Of a stretch of DNA of 64,000 bases, positions 1-8,597 are shown piece by piece. The position numbers and the translations under genes were made by a program. Origin of the DNA: Pseudomonas viridiflava (GTDB lineage Bacteria > Pseudomonadota > Gammaproteobacteria > Pseudomonadales > Pseudomonadaceae); contig NZ_UUIS01000008.1 of NCBI RefSeq assembly GCF_900589395.1, forward strand, positions 17,017 to 81,016. Reading direction: 5' to 3'. The stretch's first letter is position 1. Each line of letters opens with the position of its first letter. The notes under the pieces are model-generated. The model saw nothing but the letters and a program-made list of their open reading frames with translations, was not told the origin of the DNA and did no database searches.

Positions 1-297
1 TTCCATATCCCACAACCCCTCACTGGAGGCACGATTGACCAGGTCGAACCTGACCTCGTGGACGGCAGCGCTTGCAGCCGCCTCACCCAGCAGCAGACGA
101 GCGGATTCGAGTTCGGTTTCCAGGGCATGGGTGTGTTCTTGGACACGATTACCGGTGGCCTGTACGGTTCTCCAGGCTTCAAGCACTTTCGAGGCTTCGG
201 CACAGCCTGCCACCTCGGGCTCACGACCGGTGTGGATGGCTGAAATCAATTGATCCAGCGCTGTGCGATCACGGCGCGAGAAAGGCAAAAATGACAT
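1..297 (-). CDS. Methyl-accepting chemotaxis protein with PAS domain, N-terminal fragment (truncated by window edge)
   Basis: Reading the minus strand from an ATG at 297 gives 99 codons open to the window edge. The product begins MSFLPFSRRDRTALDQLISA, has no signal peptide or membrane segment in this part, and carries a helical stretch rich in A, E and L before reaching R-A-S-S-E-G-L-W-D-M-E. That last string is how the PAS fold starts in cytoplasmic PAS-type chemoreceptors of Pseudomonas (ASEGLWDM-type motif). The family signals to CheA/CheW through a C-terminal methylated coiled coil, which is outside the window. Identification therefore rests on the N-terminal helix and the PAS entry alone; another PAS sensor is possible. 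Confidence 0.6.
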   Translation of the reverse strand, partial: MSFLPFSRRDRTALDQLISAIHTGREPEVAGCAEASKVLEAWRTVQATGNRVQEHTHALETELESARLLLGEAAASAAVHEVRFDLVNRASSEGLWDME

Positions 298-430
298 GGC
301 GGACTCACTGAATGGGCGGGAGGGCCTGATCCATGGCACCTTGCCATATCTATCGGCACTGACGCATAAATCTGAAGAGGCCTCGCAGACATTCAGGACG
401 ATGCAACATCCCCCGCCCGCATCCCCGGTT

Positions 431-588
431 GTAGGAGCGCGCTCTGCCCGCGACCGAGCGCGTAGCGGTCGTAAATTTGCAGCGTTTCCGAGATTTTGCG
501 GTCATTCGCTTTATGACTTTCCGCGTTTCCGCGTTTCCGAGATTTTGCGAGCGCTGCGCACTCGGTCGCGGGCAGAGCGCGCTCCTAC
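431..588. repeat. REP-type inverted repeat pair (REPIN-like), copy 1
   Basis: Two 28-base arms, 431-458 and 561-588, are exact reverse complements (GTAGGAGCGCG outward ends). The 100 bases between them contain a direct duplication of GTTTCCGAGATTTTGCG. It fills most of the 321-base gap between the chemoreceptor and the LysR gene; the rest of that gap shows no gene. Related copies lie at 8418-8560 and 22731-22823. Confidence 0.85.
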
Positions 589-618
589 GGCACCACCAGA
601 AACGTGTGATTTACCGCT

Positions 619-1596
619 TTAGAACCTGTCGGCCATCTCGGTGGTCATGAGCATCTGCTGGAAGCGCTCCAGAAAGATCGATTCGGCGCGGGTCATTTTC
701 TGTTCGCGGTTCCACAGCAGGTAGATGTTCACATCGCTGACGCCCTCCCAGGGCGGCAGGCGCCAGAGCTCGTCGGCCTGGACATTGGCGGCCACGATGT
801 GCTCCGGCAGACAGCCGATCCCATAGCCGGCGCCGACCAGGCGCAGGATTTCATCCAGGCTGGGCGATGACGCCACGATACGCCCGGTGAAGCCTTGCTG
901 GTCCCTGAATACGGTCAGGGGCGAGAGGTTGCCGCCCAGTTGATCACTGGTGAAGCTCACGAAATTTTCGCTCTTGAGGTCTGACAGGGTCAGGTTCTTG
1001 CGGCCGAACAACCGATGGCGCTTGCCGCAGAAAAAGGCATAGCGCTGTTCCAGCAAGACTCGCTGCTCCAGGCGCGGCTGCGGCGTGCGGCACAGGCTCA
1101 GGCCGAACGAGGCGGTCTTCTGCAACAGCGCACTGATGACATCCGAGCTGCGCAACACCTCGATCTCCAGTTCCACCTGCGGGTATTCGATATGGAACTG
1201 CGCCAGGAAATCATCGTAGCCGCGCGACTCGATGCGGCTGATGGACAACAGTCGGATCCTGCCGGTGACCGACTCGGCCGGCGCATCCAGCGCAGGGCCC
1301 AGGCGTGAAACGGTGCCATACAGTTCGGCGGCGATCTGCATGACCTCTTCGCCGGCCTTGGACAACGAAATACGCGGTCCGCGGCGCACCACCAAGGCGC
1401 TGTCGAGCTGCTCTTCGAGACGGCGCAGCGCCTGGCTGACCGCCGGCTGGCTCAGGTACAGGCGTGCGGCGGCACGGCTGATACTGCCCTCCTGGCCGAT
1501 CACCAGAAAGGTGCGCAGCAGGTTCCAGTCCAGGCGGTCGTTGAGGAAGCGCCTGGCCTCGGGGTCATGGTGAAGCGAAGAGGTAGAAATCGGCAT
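619..1596 (-). CDS. LysR-family transcriptional regulator
   Basis: A 325-residue protein with the LysR layout: a winged helix-turn-helix near residues 24-65 (core SISRAAARLYLSQPAVSQAL) followed by a periplasmic-binding-protein-like effector domain. Length is slightly above the usual 300, because the start gives about 20 residues before the DNA-binding domain. The gene is divergent from the transporter operon at 1750, with about 150 bases between them containing AT-rich T-N11-A-type sequence (around 1610-1640). LysR regulators usually control the adjacent divergent operon, so this one probably activates the MHS transporter, aldolase, dehydrogenase and deacetylase genes in response to their substrate. 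That role is inference; the family call is firm. Confidence 0.93.
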   Translation of the reverse strand: MPISTSSLHHDPEARRFLNDRLDWNLLRTFLVIGQEGSISRAAARLYLSQPAVSQALRRLEEQLDSALVVRRGPRISLSKAGEEVMQIAAELYGTVSRLGPALDAPAESVTGRIRLLSISRIESRGYDDFLAQFHIEYPQVELEIEVLRSSDVISALLQKTASFGLSLCRTPQPRLEQRVLLEQRYAFFCGKRHRLFGRKNLTLSDLKSENFVSFTSDQLGGNLSPLTVFRDQQGFTGRIVASSPSLDEILRLVGAGYGIGCLPEHIVAANVQADELWRLPPWEGVSDVNIYLLWNREQKMTRAESIFLERFQQMLMTTEMADRF

Positions 1597-1749
1597 TATT
1601 CACCAGACTTATAATCAAGTATTGGAATTAGAAGCTTTTCCTAGCATAGGGGTTGGCGCACCATCGAGCAACGCACCTCCAGAGTGCGACTTTCATGCCC
1701 GCGCATGGCTTTTTCTCCTGCCTATAAAAACGACTCTCAGGAGCCTCAG

Positions 1750-3060
1750 ATGAAGAGCACTGCTTCAACCCCGCGCCGTGCAGCAGCGGCGGCCTTTATC
1801 GGCACGACCATCGAGTTCTACGACTACTACATCTACGCCTTCGCCGCCGCTCTGGTGCTGGGCCAGCTGTTCTTCCCCAGTGAAAACCCGGCGCTCAGCA
1901 CCATGGCTGCGTTCGGCAGCTTTGCCGTTGGTTTCATCGCCCGGCCCTTTGCCGGCATGGTCTTCGGCCACCTTGGCGACCGCCTGGGGCGCAAGAAAAT
2001 GCTGCTGGTGACCATCGTGCTGATGGGCGTGGCCACCACCGGCATCGGCCTGCTGCCTACCTATGCGCAGGCCGGTATCTGGGCGCCGATCGGCCTGGTC
2101 GTGCTGCGACTGCTGCAGGGCATTTCGGTCGGCGGCGAATGGGGCGGTGCCGTGCTGATGGCCAGCGAACACGCGCCCAAGGGCCGCAAGGTGTTCTTCG
2201 CCTCCTTCGCTCAATGGGGCAGCCCGGCCGGGCTGTTGCTGGCACTGATCGCCTTCCGGTTCATCAGCGCGATGGACACCGAGGCGTTGATGAGCTGGGG
2301 CTGGCGCATTCCGTTCCTGATGAGCGGGGTGTTGATGATCGTCGGCCTGGTGATCCGTTTCGGCGTGCCGGAATCGCCTGAGTTCGCCGAGGTCAAGGAC
2401 AGCGCCCAGACCTGCGACAATCCAGTGCGGGAGGTGCTGCGCACAGGCTGGAAACATATCCTGTTCGCGGCCCTGGCGGTCACCATCGGTTCGGGCGGGT
2501 TCTTTTTCACCAACACCTTCATGATCACCTACGTCACCCAGTACCAGGGCATTGCCAAGACCACGATCCTGGATTGTCTGTTTCTGGTCACGGTCCTGCA
2601 GTTCATCTCGCAACCCTGCTCGGCCTACCTGGCCGAGCGCCTGGGCGAAGGCCGGTTCCTCACGTGGGTGGCATCGCTGTGCATCGTGGTGCCCTACCCG
2701 ATGTTCCTGCTGGTACAGACCGGCAACCTGTTCTACATGACCGCCGGCATCGCCCTGGCCGTCATTCTGCTGGCCGCGCTGTATGCAGTGATTGCCGGCT
2801 ACATGGCCGAGGCCTTCCCGGCACGGGTGCGCTACTCGGGCATTTCGATTGCCTATCAACTGGGCAGCGGCCTGACCGGTGGCCTGACACCGATGCTCGG
2901 CACGTTTCTGGCGGCCCAGTTCGCCGGGCAATGGGTGCCGCTGGCGATGTTCTTCAGTGTGCTGGCCCTGATGTCGCTGACCGGCGTGCTGGGACTGGCG
3001 CATCTGCGCGGCGCCAATGCCACCCCGGCCAACCTGTCCACCTCTGAAGGAGTCGCTTGA
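1750..3060 (+). CDS. MFS transporter, metabolite:H+ symporter (MHS) family
   Basis: Inner-membrane proton symporter of the major facilitator superfamily, 436 residues, about twelve hydrophobic segments. The N-terminus GTTIEFYDYYIYAF (18-31) and the loop GDRLGRKK (76-83) are typical of the MHS subgroup (shikimate, proline/betaine and dicarboxylate carriers). I start at 1750 rather than 1684 because AGGAG lies a few bases upstream and the MHS N-terminus begins there. It is the first gene of a four-gene operon: its TGA stop shares a base with the ATG of the aldolase-like gene. The substrate cannot be read from sequence; context suggests a small acid or acylated amine that the downstream enzymes process. 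Confidence 0.9.
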   Translation: MKSTASTPRRAAAAAFIGTTIEFYDYYIYAFAAALVLGQLFFPSENPALSTMAAFGSFAVGFIARPFAGMVFGHLGDRLGRKKMLLVTIVLMGVATTGIGLLPTYAQAGIWAPIGLVVLRLLQGISVGGEWGGAVLMASEHAPKGRKVFFASFAQWGSPAGLLLALIAFRFISAMDTEALMSWGWRIPFLMSGVLMIVGLVIRFGVPESPEFAEVKDSAQTCDNPVREVLRTGWKHILFAALAVTIGSGGFFFTNTFMITYVTQYQGIAKTTILDCLFLVTVLQFISQPCSAYLAERLGEGRFLTWVASLCIVVPYPMFLLVQTGNLFYMTAGIALAVILLAALYAVIAGYMAEAFPARVRYSGISIAYQLGSGLTGGLTPMLGTFLAAQFAGQWVPLAMFFSVLALMSLTGVLGLAHLRGANATPANLSTSEGVA

Positions 3061-3815
3061 TGAGCAAGCCCCTCACCATGTCGCAGATCGAATGGCAATC
3101 GCGCTGCGAGCTGGCCGCGCTGTACCGGCTGATCGCCTACTACCGCATGACTGACCTGATCGACACCCACATCACGCTGCGCGTACCGGGTCCGCGGCGG
3201 CATTTTCTGATCAACCGCTACGGTGTGGCGTTCGAGAAAATGCGCGCCAGCGACCTGGTGCTGATCGACCTCGAAGGCCAGGTGGTCGACGAGCACTACC
3301 CGGACGGCCGGGTCAACGCAGCCGGGTTCATCATCCACTCGGCGATCCACGAGGCGCGTCCTGACCTGCATTGCATCATCCACACCCACACCGCCAGCGG
3401 CATGGCCGTGGCGGCGCAGCGGGACGGCCTGCTGCCGCTGACCCAGCATGCACTGAAGTTCTACGGCAACCTGGCCTACCACAGCTATGAAGGCATTGCC
3501 CTGTCGCTGGAGGAACGCCAGCGCCTGGTCGCCGACCTGGGCCCGCACAAGGCAATGATCCTGCGCAACCACGGCTTGCTGGCCGCTGGTGGCAGTGCCG
3601 CAGCGGCCTTTCATGAAATCCATTTTCTTGAACGTGCCTGCCAGGCCCAGATCCAGGCGATGTCTGCCGGTGTGGCCCTGAGCATTCCCAGCGAAGAGGT
3701 CTGCCGGCACACGGCAGCGCAGTTCGGGCGTGACGGTATCGACGGCATCATCGACCTGGCATGGCAGGCTGCCCTCAGTCTGATCGAGGCACAGCGCAGC
3801 GAGTGGTGCAGTTGA
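3060..3815 (+). CDS. Class II aldolase/adducin family protein
   Basis: 251-residue cytoplasmic protein with the class II aldolase fold. Zinc-binding histidines are recognisable in HTHT (H108, H110) and RNHGLL (H171). The start is the ATG at 3060, overlapping the transporter stop, so the two are translationally coupled. Where fuculose-phosphate aldolase has its catalytic glutamate, this protein reads VNAAGF, so I cannot point to that acid; members of this adducin-like branch include decarboxylases, isomerases and proteins of unknown activity. The neighbours (an importer upstream and a 2-hydroxyacid dehydrogenase and deacetylase downstream) imply a catabolic carbon-carbon lyase or isomerase step. 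Family confidence is high, reaction unknown. Confidence 0.88.
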   Translation: MSKPLTMSQIEWQSRCELAALYRLIAYYRMTDLIDTHITLRVPGPRRHFLINRYGVAFEKMRASDLVLIDLEGQVVDEHYPDGRVNAAGFIIHSAIHEARPDLHCIIHTHTASGMAVAAQRDGLLPLTQHALKFYGNLAYHSYEGIALSLEERQRLVADLGPHKAMILRNHGLLAAGGSAAAAFHEIHFLERACQAQIQAMSAGVALSIPSEEVCRHTAAQFGRDGIDGIIDLAWQAALSLIEAQRSEWCS

Positions 3816-3817
3816 CC

Positions 3818-4750
3818 ATGGCCAGCCTTGTCGTGCTGTGCCAGAACCCTGCCCTGACCGACTGGCTGGTCAGCGTGTTTGCCGAGCATGCGCCGCACCT
3901 GAAGGTGCGGCGGCCGGACGAGGCCCAGGCCTCGCTTGCCGAGGTCGCAGTGTGCTGGTTCCCGCCGCCGGGCAGCCTTGGTTGCCTGCCACACCTGCGC
4001 CTTGTGCATTCGATTGGTTCGGGCGTCGATCATCTCGCCCAGGACAGCTCTCGCAATGCCTCGGTGCCGGTGTGCCGAGTGGTCGACCCTGATCACACAC
4101 AGGGCATGAGCGAGTACGTGCACTGGGGCGTGTTGCACTTTCATCGTGGCTTTGACCAGGTGATTGCCGGCCACGCCCGACAACACTGGCAGCGTCCGGC
4201 ACAACGCAAGGCTTGCGCCTTCAAGGTCGGCATCATGGGGCTGGGCGTGATCGGCGCGCCAGTGGCCCAGCGGCTGGCGGCGGCGGGTTACCCCGTGCGT
4301 GGCTGGGCCCGCAGCCCGCGTGAAATCAACGGCGTGCACACGTTCAGCGGCCAGGCGGCGCAGCAGGATTTTCTCGACGACCTGGATGTGCTGGTCAATC
4401 TGCTGCCCCTGACTCCCAGCACCCATGGCGTATTGAACCAGGCGCTGTTCCAGTCCATGGCCAAGGGCAGCGCCGTGATCAATTGTGGCCGTGGCCAGCA
4501 CCTGAACACCCATGACCTGCGCCAGGCGCTGGCCAGTGGGCAACTGCGCGGGGCGCTGCTGGATGTGTTCGAACACGAACCCCTGCCCGCCGATTCACCG
4601 CTGTGGCATACGCCAGGCGTCTGGGTCACACCGCACATGGCCTCGGCTGCGTCGGACCGGTGCATCGCCCGGCAGGTCGCCGACAACGTCTCGCGCCTGG
4701 CTGCCGGGCTTGAACTGAATAACCCGGTCGACCCCGAACGGGGCTATTGA
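3818..4750 (+). CDS. D-2-hydroxyacid dehydrogenase family protein (glyoxylate/hydroxypyruvate reductase-like)
   Basis: 310-residue NAD(P)-dependent dehydrogenase. The Rossmann motif GLGVIG is at 141-146, followed by the catalytic set of the family: R225 in NCGRGQ, E254 in DVFEHEP, and H273 in VTPHM. GWARSP (162-167) after the second strand resembles NADPH-using GhrA-type enzymes. The gene starts two bases after the aldolase-like stop, so it belongs to the same transcript. It would reduce a 2-oxoacid or oxidise a D-2-hydroxyacid produced or consumed by the aldolase-like partner. An N-terminal extension to 3761 would overlap the previous gene and is not needed. Confidence 0.9.
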   Translation: MASLVVLCQNPALTDWLVSVFAEHAPHLKVRRPDEAQASLAEVAVCWFPPPGSLGCLPHLRLVHSIGSGVDHLAQDSSRNASVPVCRVVDPDHTQGMSEYVHWGVLHFHRGFDQVIAGHARQHWQRPAQRKACAFKVGIMGLGVIGAPVAQRLAAAGYPVRGWARSPREINGVHTFSGQAAQQDFLDDLDVLVNLLPLTPSTHGVLNQALFQSMAKGSAVINCGRGQHLNTHDLRQALASGQLRGALLDVFEHEPLPADSPLWHTPGVWVTPHMASAASDRCIARQVADNVSRLAAGLELNNPVDPERGY

Positions 4751-4777
4751 CTGCATGCGTCTTGAAAGAGGTCAGCC

Positions 4778-5794
4778 ATGAAAACGTTTTTCCACCCTGC
4801 TCAACGCCTTCATCATCCTCGCTCGTACCTGTCGCGCGGGCAGATGCGTCAGCCCCAGGAAGTGCCTGCACGCATCGACCCGTTGCTCGCCGTGGTCGAA
4901 AAGCTGGATTTCCCGCTGCTGGAGCCTGGCGATCATGGCTTGGCCCCCCTGGCCGCCGTGCACAGCCAGGCCTACCTGGACTACCTGAGCACCGCCTATC
5001 AGCAGTGGCACGCGGTGCCCGAAGACTGGGGCGACGAGGTGATGTCCAATATCTATATCCGCGAGGGCAATCCGCTGCGCGGTGTCCTGGGCAAGACCGC
5101 CCGCTACCTGGCCGACGGCAGTTGCCCGATCGGCGAGCACACCTGGCAAGCGGCCTACTGGTCGGCGCAGAGTGCGGTGGCTGCGGCTCACGCAGTAATC
5201 GAGGGCGATGCATCGGCCTATGCGCTGTGCCGTCCACCGGGGCACCATGCCCGGGCCGAAGCCGCTGGTGGGTTCTGTTTTCTGAACAACGCGGCGATTG
5301 CTGCCCAGGTGTTGCGAGGCCAGTTTGCCCGGGTGGCGGTGTTCGACACCGACATGCACCACGGCCAGGGCATCCAGGAAATCTTCTACGCGCGCGATGA
5401 CGTGCTGTATGTGTCGATCCACGGTGATCCGACCAACTTCTACCCGGTGGTGGCCGGCTTCGACGATGAAATCGGCACAGGCGCAGGTCAAGGCTTCAAC
5501 CTGAACCTGCCCATGGCCCACGGCGCCAGTGAAGCGGACTTCTTTGCGCGCATGGATGAGGCGGCCGAGGCGTTGCGTGCCTTCGCGCCTGAGGTGCTGG
5601 TGCTGTCGCTGGGCTTTGATATCTATGAAAACGATCCGCAATCGAAAGTCGCCGTCACGCACGAAGGCTTCCGCCGGCTGGGACAACGGATCAAGGCACT
5701 GGGCGTGCCGTGTGTGGTGGTTCAGGAAGGCGGCTACGACATCGCCACACTGGATGAGAACGCCCGGCGCTTCTTCGATGGCCTGACGGCCTGA
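4778..5794 (+). CDS. Histone deacetylase family / acetylpolyamine amidohydrolase-like zinc hydrolase
   Basis: 338-residue zinc-dependent deacylase. All catalytic features of bacterial acetylpolyamine amidohydrolases are visible: the His pair in PPGHHAR (H156, H157), zinc ligands D192 and H194 in DTDMHHG, D281 in LGFDIYENDP, and Y320 in EGGYD. The N-terminal segment SRGQMRQPQEVPARI corresponds to the long loop that narrows the active-site channel in the polyamine branch. Length matches that family. It ends a four-gene operon 27 bases after the dehydrogenase. The likely reaction is removal of an acetyl group from an imported N-acetylated amine or polyamine, but the true substrate is unproven and the aldolase/dehydrogenase partners are unusual for polyamine use. 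Confidence 0.88.
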   Translation: MKTFFHPAQRLHHPRSYLSRGQMRQPQEVPARIDPLLAVVEKLDFPLLEPGDHGLAPLAAVHSQAYLDYLSTAYQQWHAVPEDWGDEVMSNIYIREGNPLRGVLGKTARYLADGSCPIGEHTWQAAYWSAQSAVAAAHAVIEGDASAYALCRPPGHHARAEAAGGFCFLNNAAIAAQVLRGQFARVAVFDTDMHHGQGIQEIFYARDDVLYVSIHGDPTNFYPVVAGFDDEIGTGAGQGFNLNLPMAHGASEADFFARMDEAAEALRAFAPEVLVLSLGFDIYENDPQSKVAVTHEGFRRLGQRIKALGVPCVVVQEGGYDIATLDENARRFFDGLTA

Positions 5795-5795
5795 A

Positions 5796-5826
5796 CCTTC
5801 ATCGCCGGCTTACGCCGGGATGAAGG
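5796..5826. terminator. Hairpin between convergent genes
   Basis: An imperfect palindrome, CTTCATCGCCGGC then TTAC then GCCGGGATGAAG, sits at the convergence of the deacetylase gene and the DUF1294 gene. It lacks a long T run, so terminator function is plausible but not certain. Confidence 0.4.
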
Positions 5827-6232
5827 CCAGCCATTGCCGCCCCAGGAACAGCCAGTCGATCCAGAACGCCTGATGGATGATCACGATCAGCCAGAACACC
5901 GCCTGATACGACAGCTTGCGGGTTTTGTGGCGAAACAGCTGCTGGGCCAGCAAGGCGCCGGGCCAGCCGCCCAACAGCTCGACGGCGTGCAGCACATTTT
6001 CCGGGGTGCGCTGGCCACCCTGTCCGGCCTGGCGTTTATCGTGGCGATACAGCGCCACGGCCAGCAGGCTGGGCAGCACGTAGCCCAGGGCGGCCAGGGG
6101 CAGGCCGTGCTCGCGCCAGAGGCTGAACAGGCCGGCCGCCGGTAACGTACACAAAACCAGCCATACCAGCAGCTTGAGGGTCGGCGCGCGCAGGGGCTGG
6201 CGCGCCGGTGTGGCAGGACGCGGGCGCGCCAT
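5810..6232 (-). CDS. DUF1294 domain-containing membrane protein
   Basis: 140-residue membrane protein. After a basic N-terminus there are hydrophobic stretches at about 20-40 and 45-62, then the conserved DUF1294 signature: DKRQAGQGGQRTPE, ELLGGWPGALLAQ and RHKTRK, then a final hydrophobic pair. In other bacteria this domain is often fused to a cold-shock domain; here it stands alone. The ATG overlaps the TGA of uppP by one base, so it is co-transcribed with undecaprenyl-diphosphatase. Function is unknown; a cell-envelope role is only suggested by the coupling. Confidence 0.85.
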   Translation of the reverse strand: MARPRPATPARQPLRAPTLKLLVWLVLCTLPAAGLFSLWREHGLPLAALGYVLPSLLAVALYRHDKRQAGQGGQRTPENVLHAVELLGGWPGALLAQQLFRHKTRKLSYQAVFWLIVIIHQAFWIDWLFLGRQWLAFIPA

Positions 6233-7062
6233 CAGCCTTGCGCCGTGGACCAGTCGACCCAGCCGAACAGCCAGGTGGCCAGGATCAGCAGACCGAAGGC
6301 GATGCGGTACCAGGCGAACAGCGCGTAGCTGTGGCTGGCAATGAACTTGAGCAGGCCGCGCACCGCGATCATGGCGAAGATGAACGACACCACGAAACCG
6401 ACGGCAAACACCGAAAAGTCGTCCGGCTGAAACAGATCGCGGTACTTGTAGCCCGAATACACCGCAGCACCGACCATGGTCGGCATGGCCAGAAAGAACG
6501 AGAACTCAGTAGCCGCCTTGCGCGACAGACCGAACAGCAGGCCGCCGATGATGGTCGAGCCGGACCGCGAAGTACCGGGAATCATGGCCAGGCACTGGGC
6601 GAAGCCGATTTTCAGGGCATCCTTCCAGGTCATGTCATCGACCTCTTGCACCTTGATCACATGCTCGCGGCGCTCGGCCCAGAGCATGATGATGCCGCCG
6701 ACCACCAGTGCCACGGCCACGGTGATGGGGTTGAACAGGTAGTGGTGGATCCAGTCGGCAAACAGCACGCCCAGCACCACGGCCGGCAGGAACGCCAGCA
6801 GCAGGTTGCCGGTGAAACGCTGTGCCTGGCGCTGGCGGGGCAAGCCCAGCACCACTTCGAAAATCTTGCTGCGAAATTCCCAGACCACGGCCAGGATCGC
6901 GCCGAGCTGAATAATGATGTTGAACGCCATGGCCCGTTCGCCACCGAAGCCGATCAGGTCGGCCACGATGATCTGGTGCCCGGTACTCGAAATCGGCAAG
7001 AACTCCGTCAACCCTTCCACAATGCCCAGTATCAACGCCTGGACAGCGACCCATGCATCCAT
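6232..7062 (-). CDS. uppP: Undecaprenyl-diphosphatase (bacitracin resistance protein)
   Basis: 276-residue integral membrane phosphatase that dephosphorylates undecaprenyl pyrophosphate and so recycles the lipid carrier for peptidoglycan and O-antigen synthesis. Both family signatures are present: [12 protein letters not shown] (18-29), with the catalytic glutamate region, and [10 protein letters not shown] in the C-terminal half. I start at the ATG at 7062 ([13 protein letters not shown]), which matches the family N-terminus and length; an upstream ATG would add an 11-residue basic extension. DUF1294 follows with overlapping stop and start. Confidence is very high. Confidence 0.97.
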   Translation of the reverse strand: MDAWVAVQALILGIVEGLTEFLPISSTGHQIIVADLIGFGGERAMAFNIIIQLGAILAVVWEFRSKIFEVVLGLPRQRQAQRFTGNLLLAFLPAVVLGVLFADWIHHYLFNPITVAVALVVGGIIMLWAERREHVIKVQEVDDMTWKDALKIGFAQCLAMIPGTSRSGSTIIGGLLFGLSRKAATEFSFFLAMPTMVGAAVYSGYKYRDLFQPDDFSVFAVGFVVSFIFAMIAVRGLLKFIASHSYALFAWYRIAFGLLILATWLFGWVDWSTAQG

Positions 7063-7286
7063 TTTTCCCCCGTTACGGCGCGGCCATCGGCGCACCGGTC
7101 AGTCCTGTGGTTGGTCAATCGATCCGCGAAGACGATGCGTTTCGCGAAGGGCGCAAATGCTAGCAGACCCCGTTCAAGCGCGCCTGTCTGTTGCCTGTAC
7201 GGTGCGCCCTGCCGCCCGGGCTCCCCGCGCGGCGCAGATGCGCTTACAATCGCCGCCCTATCGTCTCCCCCTACTCAGGAACCCCC

Positions 7287-7850
7287 ATGTCAGAGGTTGA
7301 ACTGTTCGGTGCCGCACTGGGCGTGCTCGCGGTCATACTGACCATCCGGCAGAACCCGTGGTGCTGGCCGATCGGCCTGGTCATGGTGGCGATCTATAGC
7401 TGGCTTTTCTTCGGCGTGAAGCTGTATTCGCAGGTGCTCCTGCAACTGATCTACGCGGTGCTGCAGCTGTATGGCTGGTGGCAATGGACCCGTCATGGCG
7501 ACAACGTGCCTGCCCGCGCGGTGACCACGTTGCAGGACCGCTCGGTCCTCGGCGGCCTGGCTGTGGGTGCCCTGCTCGGTGCCGCTCTGGGCGCGGGCAT
7601 GGCGCACTTCACCGATGCCGCCCAGCCGTGGCTGGATGCAGCCCTGACCAGCTTCAGCCTGGTGGCCCAGCTCTGGATGGCGCAAAAACGCCTGCAATGC
7701 TGGCCGTTGTGGATCGTGCTGAACGTGATTTCCGTCGGGCTGTTCCTGCACCAGGCGCTGCACGCGATGGCGGCGGTGTATGCCCTGTTTACCCTGCTGG
7801 CCATTCTGGGCTGGCGTGAGTGGCGCGTGGCCCTGGTGCCGGCCCGATGA
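7287..7850 (+). CDS. pnuC: Nicotinamide riboside/NMN transporter PnuC
   Basis: 187-residue inner-membrane protein with about seven hydrophobic segments. The PnuC core is visible: IRQNPWCWPIGLVMVAIYSW near residues 20-39, YGWWQW near 68, and CWPLWIVLNVISVGLF in the C-terminal half. PnuC proteins move nicotinamide riboside by facilitated diffusion, with trapping by phosphorylation inside. The next gene is a NadR-like kinase whose ATG overlaps this stop, supplying that trapping step. Start at 7287 follows AGGAACC; an upstream frame from 7191 has no such signal. Confidence 0.92.
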   Translation: MSEVELFGAALGVLAVILTIRQNPWCWPIGLVMVAIYSWLFFGVKLYSQVLLQLIYAVLQLYGWWQWTRHGDNVPARAVTTLQDRSVLGGLAVGALLGAALGAGMAHFTDAAQPWLDAALTSFSLVAQLWMAQKRLQCWPLWIVLNVISVGLFLHQALHAMAAVYALFTLLAILGWREWRVALVPAR

Positions 7851-8383
7851 AAGTGCTGGTACTGGCAGGCCCTGAATCGAGCGGCAAGAGCTGGTTGTCC
7901 ACGCAAATCCGCAATCGTTTCGGCGGTGTGCTGGTCGGCGAATACGTGCGTCATTTCATCGACGAGCAGGCGCGCGACACGGTGTATGACGACATCACGC
8001 CCATCGCCCTGGGGCAACTGGCCTGGGAAGATGCCGCGCGCGCTACCGCTCCCGAGCTGCTGATTCTCGACACGCATTTATTGAGCAACATGCTCTGGAG
8101 CCGCACGCTGTTCGGCAAATGTCCGGCGTGGCTGCAAGCCCAATTGCTGGCGCGGCATTACGACCTGCACCTGTTGCTCAGCCCGCAAGGCGTGCACTGG
8201 ACCCAGGACGGCCAGCGCTGCCAGCCGGCGCTTGAGGATCGCATGGCGTTCTTCGAGGCCAGCCGCGACTGGCTGCACTGCCATCAGCAGCCGTATCAGG
8301 TGGTCGAAGGTGACTGGGCACAGCGGCTTGAAACGGTGGTGCAGGCCGTCGAGACGTTGTTGATCACGCCGGCGCAGCACTGA
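7847..8383 (+). CDS. NadR-like ATPase / putative ribosylnicotinamide kinase
   Basis: 178-residue P-loop kinase: Walker A GPESSGKS at about residues 8-15, then EYVRHFID and a downstream ILDTHLL acid motif as in the C-terminal kinase domain of NadR. It lacks NadR's DNA-binding and adenylyltransferase domains. The ATG lies inside the pnuC stop (ATGA), so translation is coupled. The likely role is phosphorylation of nicotinamide riboside entering through PnuC. An unrelated nucleotide kinase cannot be excluded, but the pairing is characteristic. Confidence 0.85.
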   Translation: MKVLVLAGPESSGKSWLSTQIRNRFGGVLVGEYVRHFIDEQARDTVYDDITPIALGQLAWEDAARATAPELLILDTHLLSNMLWSRTLFGKCPAWLQAQLLARHYDLHLLLSPQGVHWTQDGQRCQPALEDRMAFFEASRDWLHCHQQPYQVVEGDWAQRLETVVQAVETLLITPAQH

Positions 8384-8417
8384 CAAAACGCCATTACCCG
8401 GCAAACACCGGGCTGGG

Positions 8418-8560
8418 TGTAGGAGCGCGCTTGCCCGCGACCGAGTGCGTTAGCGCTCGCAAAATCTGCGAAACGCCACAAACTTACGATTGTAAATCTG
8501 CGAAACGCCACAAATTTACGACTGCTAACGCAGCCGGTCGCGGGCAAGCGCGCTCCTACA
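8418..8560. repeat. REP-type inverted repeat pair (REPIN-like), copy 2
   Basis: Perfect 26-base inverted arms at 8418-8443 and 8535-8560 (outer end TGTAGGAGCGCGCTTGCCCG). The interior contains a tandem-like duplication of ATCTGCGAAACGCCACAAA about 40 bases apart. It sits between the 3' ends of two convergent genes. Confidence 0.87.
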
Positions 8561-8597
8561 GTGCTGGATTTAATACTCGATAAAATCGGTCAACGCC

